Shown: one piece after another, positions 7,016 to 14,819 of the stretch | How the letters are laid out: every line of letters begins with the position of its first letter | Position numbering within the stretch: position 1 is the first letter of the stretch | Origin: DATKEG01 sp035544515 | Lineage (GTDB): Bacteria; Acidobacteriota; Vicinamibacteria; Fen-336 | Length of the DNA stretch: 15,728 nt | Direction of reading: 5' to 3' | Assembly (NCBI GenBank): GCA_035544515.1 | Contig: DATKEG010000126.1 | Location: 1 to 15,728 of the forward strand | Made by a program: the position numbers and the translations under genes | The notes under the pieces: generated by a model | Database searches by the model: none | Told to the model about the DNA's origin: nothing | The model's input: only the letters and a program-made list of their open reading frames with translations

Positions 7016-7603
7016 CTACTGCTCGGCGCCCGGCGCCATCTGCACGCCCGGCGGGCAGCCGTTTCTCTTGGCGCGCACCAGCAGCGTGCCAGGATTGGAC
7101 CCGATCCCGTCGATCTCGGCGCTGATCTTCACGTCGCCCCTGCCCACGACGTCGGTCCGGAGCAGGAACGGGTTGCTGCTGTTCAGGCGCGACAAGACGC
7201 CGTCGGGATCGTCGACGGTGTACACGGGATTGCTGGCCCACTTGCATTCCTGGCCCTGAGCGTTGACCTGGTTGCCGTCGAACACGACGAAGTCGCCCTC
7301 GCAGACGACCCACGCGCCGTCAGGGTCCTGGGTCTTGGGCCGGAACGCGTTGCAGTCCAGGTCCTCGGAGCCGCGGCAGAGCGCGATCGAGCGCACCTTG
7401 ATGTCGAACCGCGTGACCGGGCCGGGGGCGAGGTTGGCCTGCGGATCGGGAGTGGGAGTGGGAGCGGGAGTCGGGTTCGCGGTCGGCGCCGGCGTGGGGT
7501 TGGGCGCGGCCGGTGATCCGCCGCCGCCGCATCCGCCGAGGGAGGCCGCCAGCCCGGCCGCGACGAGCACCGGGTTCGCCAATCGCAATACATCACGTAA
7601 CAT
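7016..7603 (-). CDS. Small envelope lipoprotein with Pro/Thr linker and Cys-rich domain
   Basis: A predicted lipoprotein of 195 residues with no recognised family. ATG 7603 is chosen because AGGAGG lies five bases upstream; an in-frame GTG at 7609 overlaps that SD. The signal peptide ends in lipobox LGGC (Cys25), followed by a Gly run and a Pro/Thr/Ala linker (PNPTPAPTANPTPAPTPTPDP). That linker is encoded by a degenerate hexamer array around 7442-7500 and probably acts as a tether. The remaining ~130 residues look beta-rich (FDIKVRSIALCRG, DGAWVVCEGDFVVFDG, VKISAEIDGIGSNPGTLLVRAKRNGCPPG) and contain five further Cys, which could form disulfides. It is the first gene of the minus-strand set, behind a sigma-54-type promoter. 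It could be a surface or stalk-like lipoprotein; the function is unknown. Confidence 0.82.
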   Translation of the reverse strand: MLRDVLRLANPVLVAAGLAASLGGCGGGGSPAAPNPTPAPTANPTPAPTPTPDPQANLAPGPVTRFDIKVRSIALCRGSEDLDCNAFRPKTQDPDGAWVVCEGDFVVFDGNQVNAQGQECKWASNPVYTVDDPDGVLSRLNSSNPFLLRTDVVGRGDVKISAEIDGIGSNPGTLLVRAKRNGCPPGVQMAPGAEQ

Positions 7604-7608
7604 CAACA

Positions 7609-7614
7609 CCTCCT
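7609..7614 (-). promoter_or_regulatory. Ribosome binding site of the small lipoprotein gene
   Basis: AGGAGG on the minus strand, five bases before ATG 7603, a near-ideal SD that decides the start. Confidence 0.85.
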
Positions 7615-7649
7615 GCCGTCCTGAGTAGGGTCCCGAAACAAGACATGTT

Positions 7650-7665
7650 AGCAGTGACCGTGCCG
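7650..7665 (-). promoter_or_regulatory. Second sigma-54 type -24/-12 promoter, upstream of the lipoprotein gene
   Basis: The minus strand reads CGGCACGGTCACTGCT against TGGCACG-N4-TTGCW: 10 of 12 defined positions match, with exact GG-N10-GC spacing. The predicted transcript starts near 7639, giving a leader of about 36 bases containing the AGGAGG. It lies in the divergent gap whose other side carries the tRNA promoter. Confidence 0.55.
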
Positions 7666-7746
7666 CCTATCAAGGTCGACCGCGCCGACGCGGTGGAGAA
7701 CGTGCCGGCCGGCCTCGTCGACGTGCGCGTGGCGTCGCGTGCCGCC

Positions 7747-7775
7747 TTGCCCGCCGTGCCCGCCCTTGGTAGACT
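7747..7775 (+). promoter_or_regulatory. Sigma-70 type promoter of tRNA-Leu
   Basis: TTGCCC (7747-7752), a 17-base spacer and TAGACT (7770-7775). The expected start of transcription is near 7782, about ten bases before the mature tRNA 5' end. Confidence 0.65.
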
Positions 7776-7791
7776 GACTGCTTCGCCCGAC

Positions 7792-7878
7792 GCCGGAGTG
7801 GCGGAATTGGCAGACGCGCACGGTTCAGGGCCGTGTTGGCTTCGGCTAGTGTGGGTTCAAGTCCCACCTCCGGCACCA
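7792..7878 (+). tRNA. tRNA-Leu (anticodon CAG)
   Basis: An 87-nt class II tRNA. The acceptor GCCGGAG (7792-7798) pairs with CTCCGGC (7868-7874), followed by discriminator A and an encoded CCA (7876-7878). The anticodon stem-loop is CACGG-TTCAGGG-CCGTG with CAG at 7826-7828. A long variable arm with a TTCG loop (about 7836-7850) and the T arm GTGGG-TTCAAGT-CCCAC follow. It reads CUG, a dominant Leu codon in these GC-rich genes. A dispersed repeat begins four bases after its 3' end. Confidence 0.97.
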
Positions 7879-7881
7879 CCT

Positions 7882-7987
7882 GCGAGCGGCGATGCATCCC
7901 CCCCGCGGCGTTGCTCCTCGCTCGCGTACGACGAGTACGCGTCGCTCGTCGCGCCGGCGTTGACGCTGCGGCGCTTCGGCCTCGCGT
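7882..7987 (+). repeat. Dispersed GC-rich palindromic repeat, copy 1
   Basis: It shares a sequence core with the element at 12207-12365. GATGCATCCC followed by C-rich sequence, then GCGGCGTTGCTC and TCG (7891-7920), aligns with 12244-12274 at one mismatch and one indel. Both copies then have a short hairpin: here CGCGTAC-GACGA-GTACGCG at 7923-7941. Both continue with CTC(G/C)TCGCGCC and GGCGC(T/C)TCGGC. The flanking 25-bp inverted repeats of copy 2 are not seen here. It sits directly behind tRNA-Leu and could affect 3' processing or termination. Confidence 0.7.
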
Positions 7988-7992
7988 AGGAT
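7960..7992 (+). promoter_or_regulatory. Weak candidate promoter for rnr
   Basis: TTGACG (7960-7965) at the right end of the repeat and TAGGAT (7987-7992) resemble -35 and -10 boxes, but the 21-base spacing is too long for a standard sigma-70 promoter. No better promoter was found between the tRNA and rnr; read-through from the tRNA promoter is the alternative. Confidence 0.2.
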
Positions 7993-8035
7993 GGGGACGG
8001 GGCGCCCACCGGAACGCCGGCATTCCCGCCAACAT

Positions 8036-8042
8036 GAGGTGA
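8036..8042 (+). promoter_or_regulatory. Ribosome binding site pointing to a CTG start of rnr
   Basis: GAGGTGA is a perfect seven-base match to the SD consensus. Its GAGG core lies six bases before CTG 8046, whereas the ATG at 8094 has no comparable site. Confidence 0.55.
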
Positions 8043-8045
8043 CGA

Positions 8046-10325
8046 CTGACCAAGAGTGAGCCGCAAAGCCTGCCGGACCGCGTTCTCGAGCTGATGCAGG
8101 CGGACGGCAAGCCCGTTTCGGTGCGGGAGGTGGTCCGCCGGCTGGACCTCGATGCGGGGGAGCGCCGCGAGCTCAAGGCCGTGCTGCGCCGGATGATCGA
8201 CTCCGGCGAGGTGGTGAAGATCCGCGGCGCCCGCGTGGGGTTGCCCTCGCGCATGAACCTCGTGGTCGGCCGCCTCACGGCCAATCCCGCCGGATACGGC
8301 TTCGTGGTGCCCGAAGAGGACAAGTCGCGGCGGGGCGACGTCTACGTCTCCGCGGTGAACATGAAGGAGGCCCTGCACGGAGACCGCGTGGTCGCCCGGG
8401 TCGAGCGCCACACGCCGAAGGGCGCCGAGGGCCGCATCATCCGGGTGCTCGAGCGGCGCATGCAACGCATCGTCGGCCGCTACGAGCAGGAAGGCCGGCA
8501 CGGAGGGCGCGTGGTGCCCTTCGACAAGCGCGTGCTGCACGAGCTGTTCGTCCCGGCGGGGGAGGAGGGAGGGGCCAGGCCCGGCCAAATGGTGGCGGCC
8601 GAGATCACGCGTCCGCCCACCGCCACGCGCAACCCCCTCGGCCGCGTGGTCGAGGTCCTGGGCGTGCTCGGGGATCCGGGCGTCGACCTCAAGGTGGTGG
8701 TGGCCAAATACAGCCTGCCCGGCGGCTTCCCGGCGGACGTGGAGGCGGAGGCCGCCCGCGTGCCGCAGCAGGTGCGCCCGGAGGAGGCGGAGGGCCGCAC
8801 GGACTTCCGTTCCTGGCCGACGGTCACCGTCGATCCCGAGAACGCGCGCGACCACGACGACGCCATCAGCCTCGACCGCCTGCCCAACGGGCACTGGCGC
8901 CTCGCCGTTCACATCGCCGACGTCGCCCACTACGTCCGGCCGGGGTCCCTGCTCGACCAGGAGGCCTACCTGCGCGGCACCTCCGTCTACTTCCCGGACC
9001 TCGTGGTCCCGATGCTGCCGCACGCCCTGTCCAGCCGTATCTGCAGCCTGGTGGAGAGGGAGGACCGGCTGACCCAGACGGTGGTCCTCGACCTCGACGC
9101 CGGCGGCCGGGTCCGCCAGGCCGCCTTCCACGACGGTGTGATCCGTTCCGCCGCGCGCATGACGTACCAGCAGGCGCAGAAGATCGTGGACGGCGACGCC
9201 GAGCTGCGCGGGCGCTACCCTTCGCTCGTCCCCCTCTTCGAGAACATGGACGCGCTCGCGAAGCTCATGCGCCGGCGGCGCCACGAGCGCGGCTCGCTCG
9301 ACTTCGACCTGCCCGAGCCCAGGCTGATCCTGGACGCGTCGGGGGCCATGACCGGCGTCGTCGCCGCCGAGCGCCTGGACAGCATGCGGGTGATCGAGGA
9401 GTTCATGCTCGCCGCCAACGAGGCGGTGGCCACGGAGCTCACGCGCGCGGCCACGCCCTCGCTCTTCCGCATCCACGAGGCCCCGGATCCGGAACGCGTC
9501 GAGGAGTTCGCGGAGCTCCTGTCGTCGTTCGGCTATCGCCTGCCCGCGAAGCTCGACGAGGTCGGCCCGAAGGATTTCCAGGCGGTCCTGCGCCAGATCG
9601 CGGGCCGGCCCGAGGAGAAGCTGGTGTCGTACCTGCTCCTGCGCACCATGAAGCTCGCGCGCTACCACGAGGAGAACCTGGGCCATTTCGGCCTGGCCTC
9701 CCCCACCTACAGCCATTTCACGAGCCCGATCCGCCGTTATCCCGACCTCGTGGCCCACCGCTCCCTGCGCGCCCTGCGGCACCGGCGGCCCGACGACGCC
9801 ACGGGAGGATTGCCCGCGGGCCTGCCGGAGATGGGCCGCCACCTCTCGGAGATGGAACGCCGCGCCACCGACGCCGAGCGCGAGCTGGTCGAGTGGAAGA
9901 AGGTCCGCTTCATGGCGGACAAGGTCGGGGACACGTACGCGGGCTACGTCACGGGGGTCCAGGCCTTCGGGCTCTTCGTGGAGCTGGACGAGATCTACGT
10001 GCAGGGGCTGGTGCACGTCTCGTCCATGAGCGACGACTACTATCACCACGACGAGAAGCACCACGCCCTGCGTGGGGAGAACACGGGCACGGTGTACCGC
10101 CTGGGCGACCGGGTCGAGGTGCAGGTGGCGCGCGTGGACCTGGAGCGCCGACAGGTCGACTTCGCGCTCGTGGACGTCCTGGGGCGCGCCGCCTCCGCCC
10201 GCGCCCGTGGGCCGAGCCGCGGCCGCCCCGCCGCGCGCGGTCAGGGCTCCCGGAAGGGTGGCACCCGCTCCGCGAGCGCCCGCCCGCGCGGCGCTCGTCC
10301 CGGCCGGACGCGGGGCCGCCGCTGA
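8046..10325 (+). CDS. rnr: Ribonuclease R (3'-5' exoribonuclease)
   Basis: RNase R degrades structured RNA processively from the 3' end in the cytoplasm, acting in mRNA decay and in rRNA and tmRNA quality control. Numbered from ATG 8094 (add 16 for CTG 8046): a winged-helix N-terminus (PVSVREVVRRLDLD, residues 1-60), cold-shock domains (GRLTANPAGYGFVVPEE, ~65-230), and the RNB catalytic domain opening at DPENARDHDDAISL with metal-binding Asp247, Asp253, Asp255 and Asp256. A C-terminal S1 domain (GYVTGVQAFGLFVELDEIYVQGLVHVSS, ~620-700) and an Arg/Gly/Ser-rich basic tail typical of RNase R follow. The frame is open only from 8043, after an in-frame TGA. CTG 8046 with its strong SD restores LPDRVLELMQADGKPVS, the start of the usual helix-turn-helix; ATG 8094 cuts into that helix. 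Function is secure; the start is inferred. Confidence 0.95.
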   Translation: MTKSEPQSLPDRVLELMQADGKPVSVREVVRRLDLDAGERRELKAVLRRMIDSGEVVKIRGARVGLPSRMNLVVGRLTANPAGYGFVVPEEDKSRRGDVYVSAVNMKEALHGDRVVARVERHTPKGAEGRIIRVLERRMQRIVGRYEQEGRHGGRVVPFDKRVLHELFVPAGEEGGARPGQMVAAEITRPPTATRNPLGRVVEVLGVLGDPGVDLKVVVAKYSLPGGFPADVEAEAARVPQQVRPEEAEGRTDFRSWPTVTVDPENARDHDDAISLDRLPNGHWRLAVHIADVAHYVRPGSLLDQEAYLRGTSVYFPDLVVPMLPHALSSRICSLVEREDRLTQTVVLDLDAGGRVRQAAFHDGVIRSAARMTYQQAQKIVDGDAELRGRYPSLVPLFENMDALAKLMRRRRHERGSLDFDLPEPRLILDASGAMTGVVAAERLDSMRVIEEFMLAANEAVATELTRAATPSLFRIHEAPDPERVEEFAELLSSFGYRLPAKLDEVGPKDFQAVLRQIAGRPEEKLVSYLLLRTMKLARYHEENLGHFGLASPTYSHFTSPIRRYPDLVAHRSLRALRHRRPDDATGGLPAGLPEMGRHLSEMERRATDAERELVEWKKVRFMADKVGDTYAGYVTGVQAFGLFVELDEIYVQGLVHVSSMSDDYYHHDEKHHALRGENTGTVYRLGDRVEVQVARVDLERRQVDFALVDVLGRAASARARGPSRGRPAARGQGSRKGGTRSASARPRGARPGRTRGRR

Positions 10326-10331
10326 GCGGCC
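10314..10331 (+). terminator. GC-rich hairpin over the rnr stop codon
   Basis: GGCCGC (10314-10319), a six-base loop and GCGGCC (10326-10331), with the TGA in the loop. No U tract follows, so it is only a possible intrinsic terminator or 3'-end stabiliser. Confidence 0.25.
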
Positions 10332-10396
10332 TCGTCCCGCCCGGAGGGTGTGACCTGGCGCACACACGCGAGGGCCGGCCCTGGGTTCTAGTTGGG

Positions 10397-10426
10397 GTGA
10401 CGGCCACTTCGCGCGTCCACTACAAT
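10397..10426 (+). promoter_or_regulatory. Sigma-70 type promoter of the two-repeat protein/pgi operon
   Basis: GTGACG (10397-10402; 4/6 to TTGACA), an 18-base spacer and TACAAT (10421-10426; 5/6 to TATAAT). The predicted start is near 10433, giving a leader of about 60 bases to ATG 10494. It overlaps the ATG at 10425, which argues against translation from there. Confidence 0.6.
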
Positions 10427-10493
10427 GCCGACACCCAGACAGCCTGAAGAACGCCCGGCGAGCACCGGGAGCACGGATAAGGGAGGTCGGAGG

Positions 10494-10826
10494 ATGTCCG
10501 AGGCCCGGAGCGTCGCCCTCAACCTGTCCAGCCGCGAGCTGATCTTCCTGCAGAAGGTCACGCGCCAGGAGTACCACTTCATCACGAACGAGGAACAGGA
10601 GGCGCGGCTGCGCCTTCGCGACAAGCTGCTCGAGGGCTTCTTCGACCAGAACGCGAACCGGATCGTGCTGAACCTCACCCGCGACGAGCTGCTGTTCCTC
10701 ATCAAGGTCGCCCGGGAGAACTACTCCTTCATCGCCCGCACCGAGAAGGAAGCCCGCCTGTCCCTGGCCGCCAAGCTCCACAAGACCGCGGAGGCGGTCT
10801 TCGGCGTCACCAGCCGCGAGGAGTAG
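10494..10826 (+). CDS. Small protein built from two copies of a ~45-residue motif
   Basis: A cytoplasmic protein of 110 residues from no family I recognise. ATG 10494 is preceded by GGGAGG seven bases upstream; the in-frame ATG at 10425 lies inside the -10 box. It consists of two tandem homologous segments. The first (residues ~6-50) contains ALNLSSRELIFLQKVTRQEY, HFI and EARLRLRDKL; the second (~57-101) contains VLNLTRDELLFLIKVARENY, SFI and EARLSLAAKL. About half of the 42 aligned positions are identical, including LNL, EL, FL, KV, Y-FI, EARL and KL. Both units should be mostly helical with conserved Leu/Phe and charged faces, suggesting an internal duplication forming a helical bundle or pseudo-dimer. 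No signal peptide, Cys or catalytic motif is seen. It is four bases upstream of pgi, so cotranscription is likely and a link to PGI or sugar phosphate metabolism is possible. Confidence 0.85.
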   Translation: MSEARSVALNLSSRELIFLQKVTRQEYHFITNEEQEARLRLRDKLLEGFFDQNANRIVLNLTRDELLFLIKVARENYSFIARTEKEARLSLAAKLHKTAEAVFGVTSREE

Positions 10827-10830
10827 CCCC

Positions 10831-12207
10831 ATGCCCAGGGGCGCTCCGCCCCGGGTCCGCCTCGACTACACGGGTTGCCTGCGCGAGCGCGTGGGCGAGG
10901 CCGGCCTGGACCGCGATGACATCGCCGCCGGCTGCCGGAAGGCGGCCGCCGCCGCGCGTGCCCTGCGCGCCGCGCTCGACGAGGGCCGGTACGGTTTCGA
11001 CGCCATCCTGGACGACGGCCAGGCGCTCGCCGCCAGCGTGCGCGAGGGCCGGCGACTCGCCCGGCTGGCCGACACGCTGGCCGTGGACGGGATCGGCGGC
11101 TCGGCGCTGGGCGCCCTGGCCTTGTCGACGGCGCTGCGGCCACGGCGGAGGCGCCTCGTCGTCTTCGACAACGTGGACCCCGAGGGCGTCGCCGCGCGGC
11201 TCGAGGCCCTCGAAGCGAAGCGCACGGCGGTCGCCGTGATCACGAAGTCGGGGAGCACCGCGGAGACGATGGCCAACCTGCTCGTCCTGCTGCAATGGAT
11301 GCGCCGGCGGCTGGGCCCGCGCCACGTGCGGCGTTTCGCGGCGGTCACGGACCCCGAGAAGGGCGACCTGCTCACCCTGGCGCGGCGGCTCGGAGTGCCC
11401 GCCCTGGCCGTGCCGCCCAACGTGGGGGGCCGTTTCTCCGTGCTGTCGCCGGTGGGGCTCCTGCCCGCGGCCTTCCTGGGACTGGACGTGGGCGCGCTCC
11501 TGCAGGGAGCGCGCGCCATGCGCGCCCACTGCTGGACGGCGCCGCCGGCCGAGAACGTCGGGATGGTGGGCGCCGTGATCCTGTACCTGCTCGCCACGCG
11601 GCGCGGGAGACGGATCCAGGTGGTGATGCCGTACGCGGACGCGCTCTTCCATCTCGCGGACTGGTACCGCCAGCTCTGGGCGGAGAGCCTGGGCAAGCGC
11701 CTCGACCGGCGCGGCCGCGTCGTGGAGACGGGCCAGACGCCCGTTACCTCGGTGGGGGCCACGGACCAGCATTCGCAGGTGCAGCTCTACGTGGAGGGTC
11801 CCCACGACAAGGTGATCACGTTCCTGGACGTGCTGTCCTTCCGCAAGGAGCTGAAGATCCCGAAGCTGCACCAGGACCTGCCTTCGCTCGCCTACCTCGG
11901 AGGCAAGACGCTCGGAGAGCTCCTCGCGGCCGAGCGGCGCGGAACGGAAGCGGCGCTCACGGCGGCCGGCCGGCCGAACTTCGCCTACCAGCTCCCCCGG
12001 ATCTCCGCGCACGTGATGGGCCAGCTCATCTACCTCTTCGAGTTCCAGACCGCGCTCTCGGGCGAGCTCTACGACGTCGACGCCTTCAACCAGCCCGGGG
12101 TCGAGGCGGGGAAGGTCGCCACCTACGCCCTCATGGGCCGCCGGGGTTACGAGGACGAGGCGCACCGGCTCCGGCGGGACCTGACGCGGCCGCGGGCGGT
12201 CATCTAG
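10831..12207 (+). CDS. pgi: Glucose-6-phosphate isomerase
   Basis: Interconverts glucose 6-phosphate and fructose 6-phosphate in glycolysis and gluconeogenesis, in the cytoplasm; 458 residues, the size of the compact Bacillus-type bacterial enzyme. Two SIS folds are visible: GIGGSALG (~88-95) and the sugar-phosphate loop KSGSTAET (~138-145). NVGGRFSVLSPVGLLPAA is the conserved central signature. Catalytic residues are Glu285 (QLWAESLGK), His314 (TDQHSQ) and Lys428 (FNQPGVEAGK), all present. The start follows the small repeat protein by four bases, with GAGGAG at the end of that gene serving as SD. The TAG stop (12205-12207) coincides with the left TA duplication of the inserted repeat, and the insertion leaves the stop intact. 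Confidence 0.97.
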   Translation: MPRGAPPRVRLDYTGCLRERVGEAGLDRDDIAAGCRKAAAAARALRAALDEGRYGFDAILDDGQALAASVREGRRLARLADTLAVDGIGGSALGALALSTALRPRRRRLVVFDNVDPEGVAARLEALEAKRTAVAVITKSGSTAETMANLLVLLQWMRRRLGPRHVRRFAAVTDPEKGDLLTLARRLGVPALAVPPNVGGRFSVLSPVGLLPAAFLGLDVGALLQGARAMRAHCWTAPPAENVGMVGAVILYLLATRRGRRIQVVMPYADALFHLADWYRQLWAESLGKRLDRRGRVVETGQTPVTSVGATDQHSQVQLYVEGPHDKVITFLDVLSFRKELKIPKLHQDLPSLAYLGGKTLGELLAAERRGTEAALTAAGRPNFAYQLPRISAHVMGQLIYLFEFQTALSGELYDVDAFNQPGVEAGKVATYALMGRRGYEDEAHRLRRDLTRPRAVI

Positions 12208-12365
12208 TGTCTCGTCACCGAAGTCTTGTTACATTCGAGCGCCGATGCATCCCCGCCCGCGGCGTTGCTCGTCGGTTACATAGCCCCGCTATGCGCCCTC
12301 CTCGCGCCTTGCGGGCGGGGCGCCTCGGCGCTCTCGGTGTTAACAACACTTCGGTGACGAAACAC
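12207..12365 (+). mobile_element. 159-bp MITE-like foldback element with TA target duplication
   Basis: The terminal inverted repeats are 25 bp, at 12207-12231 and 12341-12365, and match at 23/25 (shared TCGTCACCGAAGT and TGTTA). TA is present on both outer sides (12205-12206 and 12366-12367), and outside these lie C and G, so removing the element restores a CTAG target. Inside, GAGCGCCGA and CCGCCCGC pair with GCGGGCGG and TCGGCGCTC, and the centre is a CATAGC-CCC-GCTATG hairpin (12279-12293); nearly the whole element is one imperfect palindrome. It encodes no protein. TA duplication at CTAG is known for IS630/Tc1-mariner transposases, so it is probably a non-autonomous relative; no such transposase is in the window. 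The core is shared with 7882-7987. Confidence 0.8.
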
Positions 12366-12379
12366 TAGCGACCACCGCC

Positions 12380-14266
<1,887 letters not shown>

Positions 14267-14342
14267 CGGCGCGCACCCCCGACCTGTGATCCGCGTCAGT
14301 GCCCCAAGGTGATCGCCGTCAACGGCGTGCCGTGACCCGGCT

Positions 14343-14363
14343 CAGCTGCCCGGGGGGCGGCTG
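14343..14363 (+). terminator. GC-rich hairpin between selB and the PilZ gene
   Basis: CAGCTGCC (14343-14350), loop CGGGG and GGCGGCTG (14356-14363) form eight pairs with one G-T. There is no U tract. It could be a weak or factor-assisted terminator for selB. A smaller CGCCGT-CA-ACGGCG palindrome lies upstream at about 14313-14326. Confidence 0.3.
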
Positions 14364-14379
14364 GGATTAGGATGTTTGC

Positions 14380-14386
14380 GGGGAGG
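14380..14386 (+). promoter_or_regulatory. Ribosome binding site of the PilZ gene
   Basis: GGGGAGG, four bases before GTG 14391. It supports GTG 14391 over the in-frame TTG at 14376. A TAGGAT just upstream (14368-14373) could be a -10 box, but no -35 is recognisable. Confidence 0.6.
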
Positions 14387-14390
14387 CACG

Positions 14391-14810
14391 GTGGGATCGA
14401 GCGCGTTGCAGCAGAAGATGCGGGAAGTGCGGGTGCCGTTCGTCCGGCGCTGCCGCCTCGAGTTCGAGGACGGCCGCACCGGCAGCGCGTTCCTGGTCAA
14501 CGTCAACGTCAACGGCGCCTACATCGCGCGCGACGACCTCGGGCGGCCGAAGGACTTCGTGCAGGCGCCGGCCGCCGACCTGCCGCGGCTGCACGAGGCG
14601 GTGCGCTGCGTGTTCCAGCTGCCCGGACGCGACCGCGACGTCGTGGTGGACGCGGTCGTGAGCTGGGTCAACCCGCGCCAGCAGCACCCCGTGCACGGCC
14701 TGCCGCCGGGCTTCGGCCTGAGCTTCCAGCAGATGAGCAAGAAGGACCGCGACGCCATCACCTGGCTGGTGAACGACTACCTGGCCCGCCACCCGGCCGC
14801 CGCGCGCTAG
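14391..14810 (+). CDS. PilZ-domain protein with divergent c-di-GMP signature
   Basis: A single-domain cytoplasmic protein of 139 residues from GTG 14391. The PilZ pattern is recognisable: an Arg-rich entry strand (REVRVPFVRRCRLEFEDG), a strand-turn where the second signature should lie (FLVNVNVNGAYIARDD), a strand VVVDAVVSWVNP, and the closing GFGLSFQQMSKKDRDAITWLVNDYL that typifies PilZ proteins of Acidobacteriota and Myxococcota. In family members c-di-GMP is held by RxxxR and (D/N)xSxxG. Here the Arg motif is RVPFVR (one residue longer) and the second motif reads NVNVNG, with Asn for Ser. Ligand binding is therefore uncertain; it may be a degenerate PilZ working by protein contact. NVNVN is encoded by three exact GTCAAC repeats at 14496-14513. 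It follows selB after 124 bases and converges with the E2 gene. Confidence 0.82.
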   Translation: MGSSALQQKMREVRVPFVRRCRLEFEDGRTGSAFLVNVNVNGAYIARDDLGRPKDFVQAPAADLPRLHEAVRCVFQLPGRDRDVVVDAVVSWVNPRQQHPVHGLPPGFGLSFQQMSKKDRDAITWLVNDYLARHPAAAR

Positions 14811-14819
14811 CCAGGCTAG
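14807..14819. terminator. Palindrome spanning two convergent stop codons
   Basis: CTAGCC-A-GGCTAG is a perfect inverted repeat. It contains the TAG of the PilZ gene (14808-14810) and, on the minus strand, the TAG of the E2 gene (14816-14818). As RNA it gives a five-pair stem with a CAG loop in either direction; it is too short and lacks a U tract, so a bidirectional terminator role is only possible. Confidence 0.25.

Noticed and set aside
7792..7987. tRNA-linked attachment site of an integrated element
   Set aside because: There is no integrase, no duplicated tRNA 3' end in the window, and the adjacent repeat is a dispersed palindromic family rather than a direct repeat of the tRNA.
8034..8048. 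ATG-AGG-TGA-CGA in frame with rnr, read as a possible selenocysteine codon because selB is present
   Set aside because: RNase R has no known Sec residue, the ATG lacks an SD, and no SECIS-like hairpin is evident after the TGA; a CTG start explains the frame better.
10425..10493. Longer start for the two-repeat protein
   Set aside because: The ATG lies within the TACAAT -10 box, the added residues are low-complexity and polar, and ATG 10494 has the SD.
7857..10832. A minus-strand open frame of 991 codons over rnr
   Set aside because: It is a shadow of rnr, and it also runs through the tRNA 3' end and the dispersed repeat; no domain is recognisable.
14267..14390. tRNA-Sec (selC) after selB
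   Set aside because: I looked for a long acceptor, a TCA anticodon loop and a T arm; only small GC hairpins are present.
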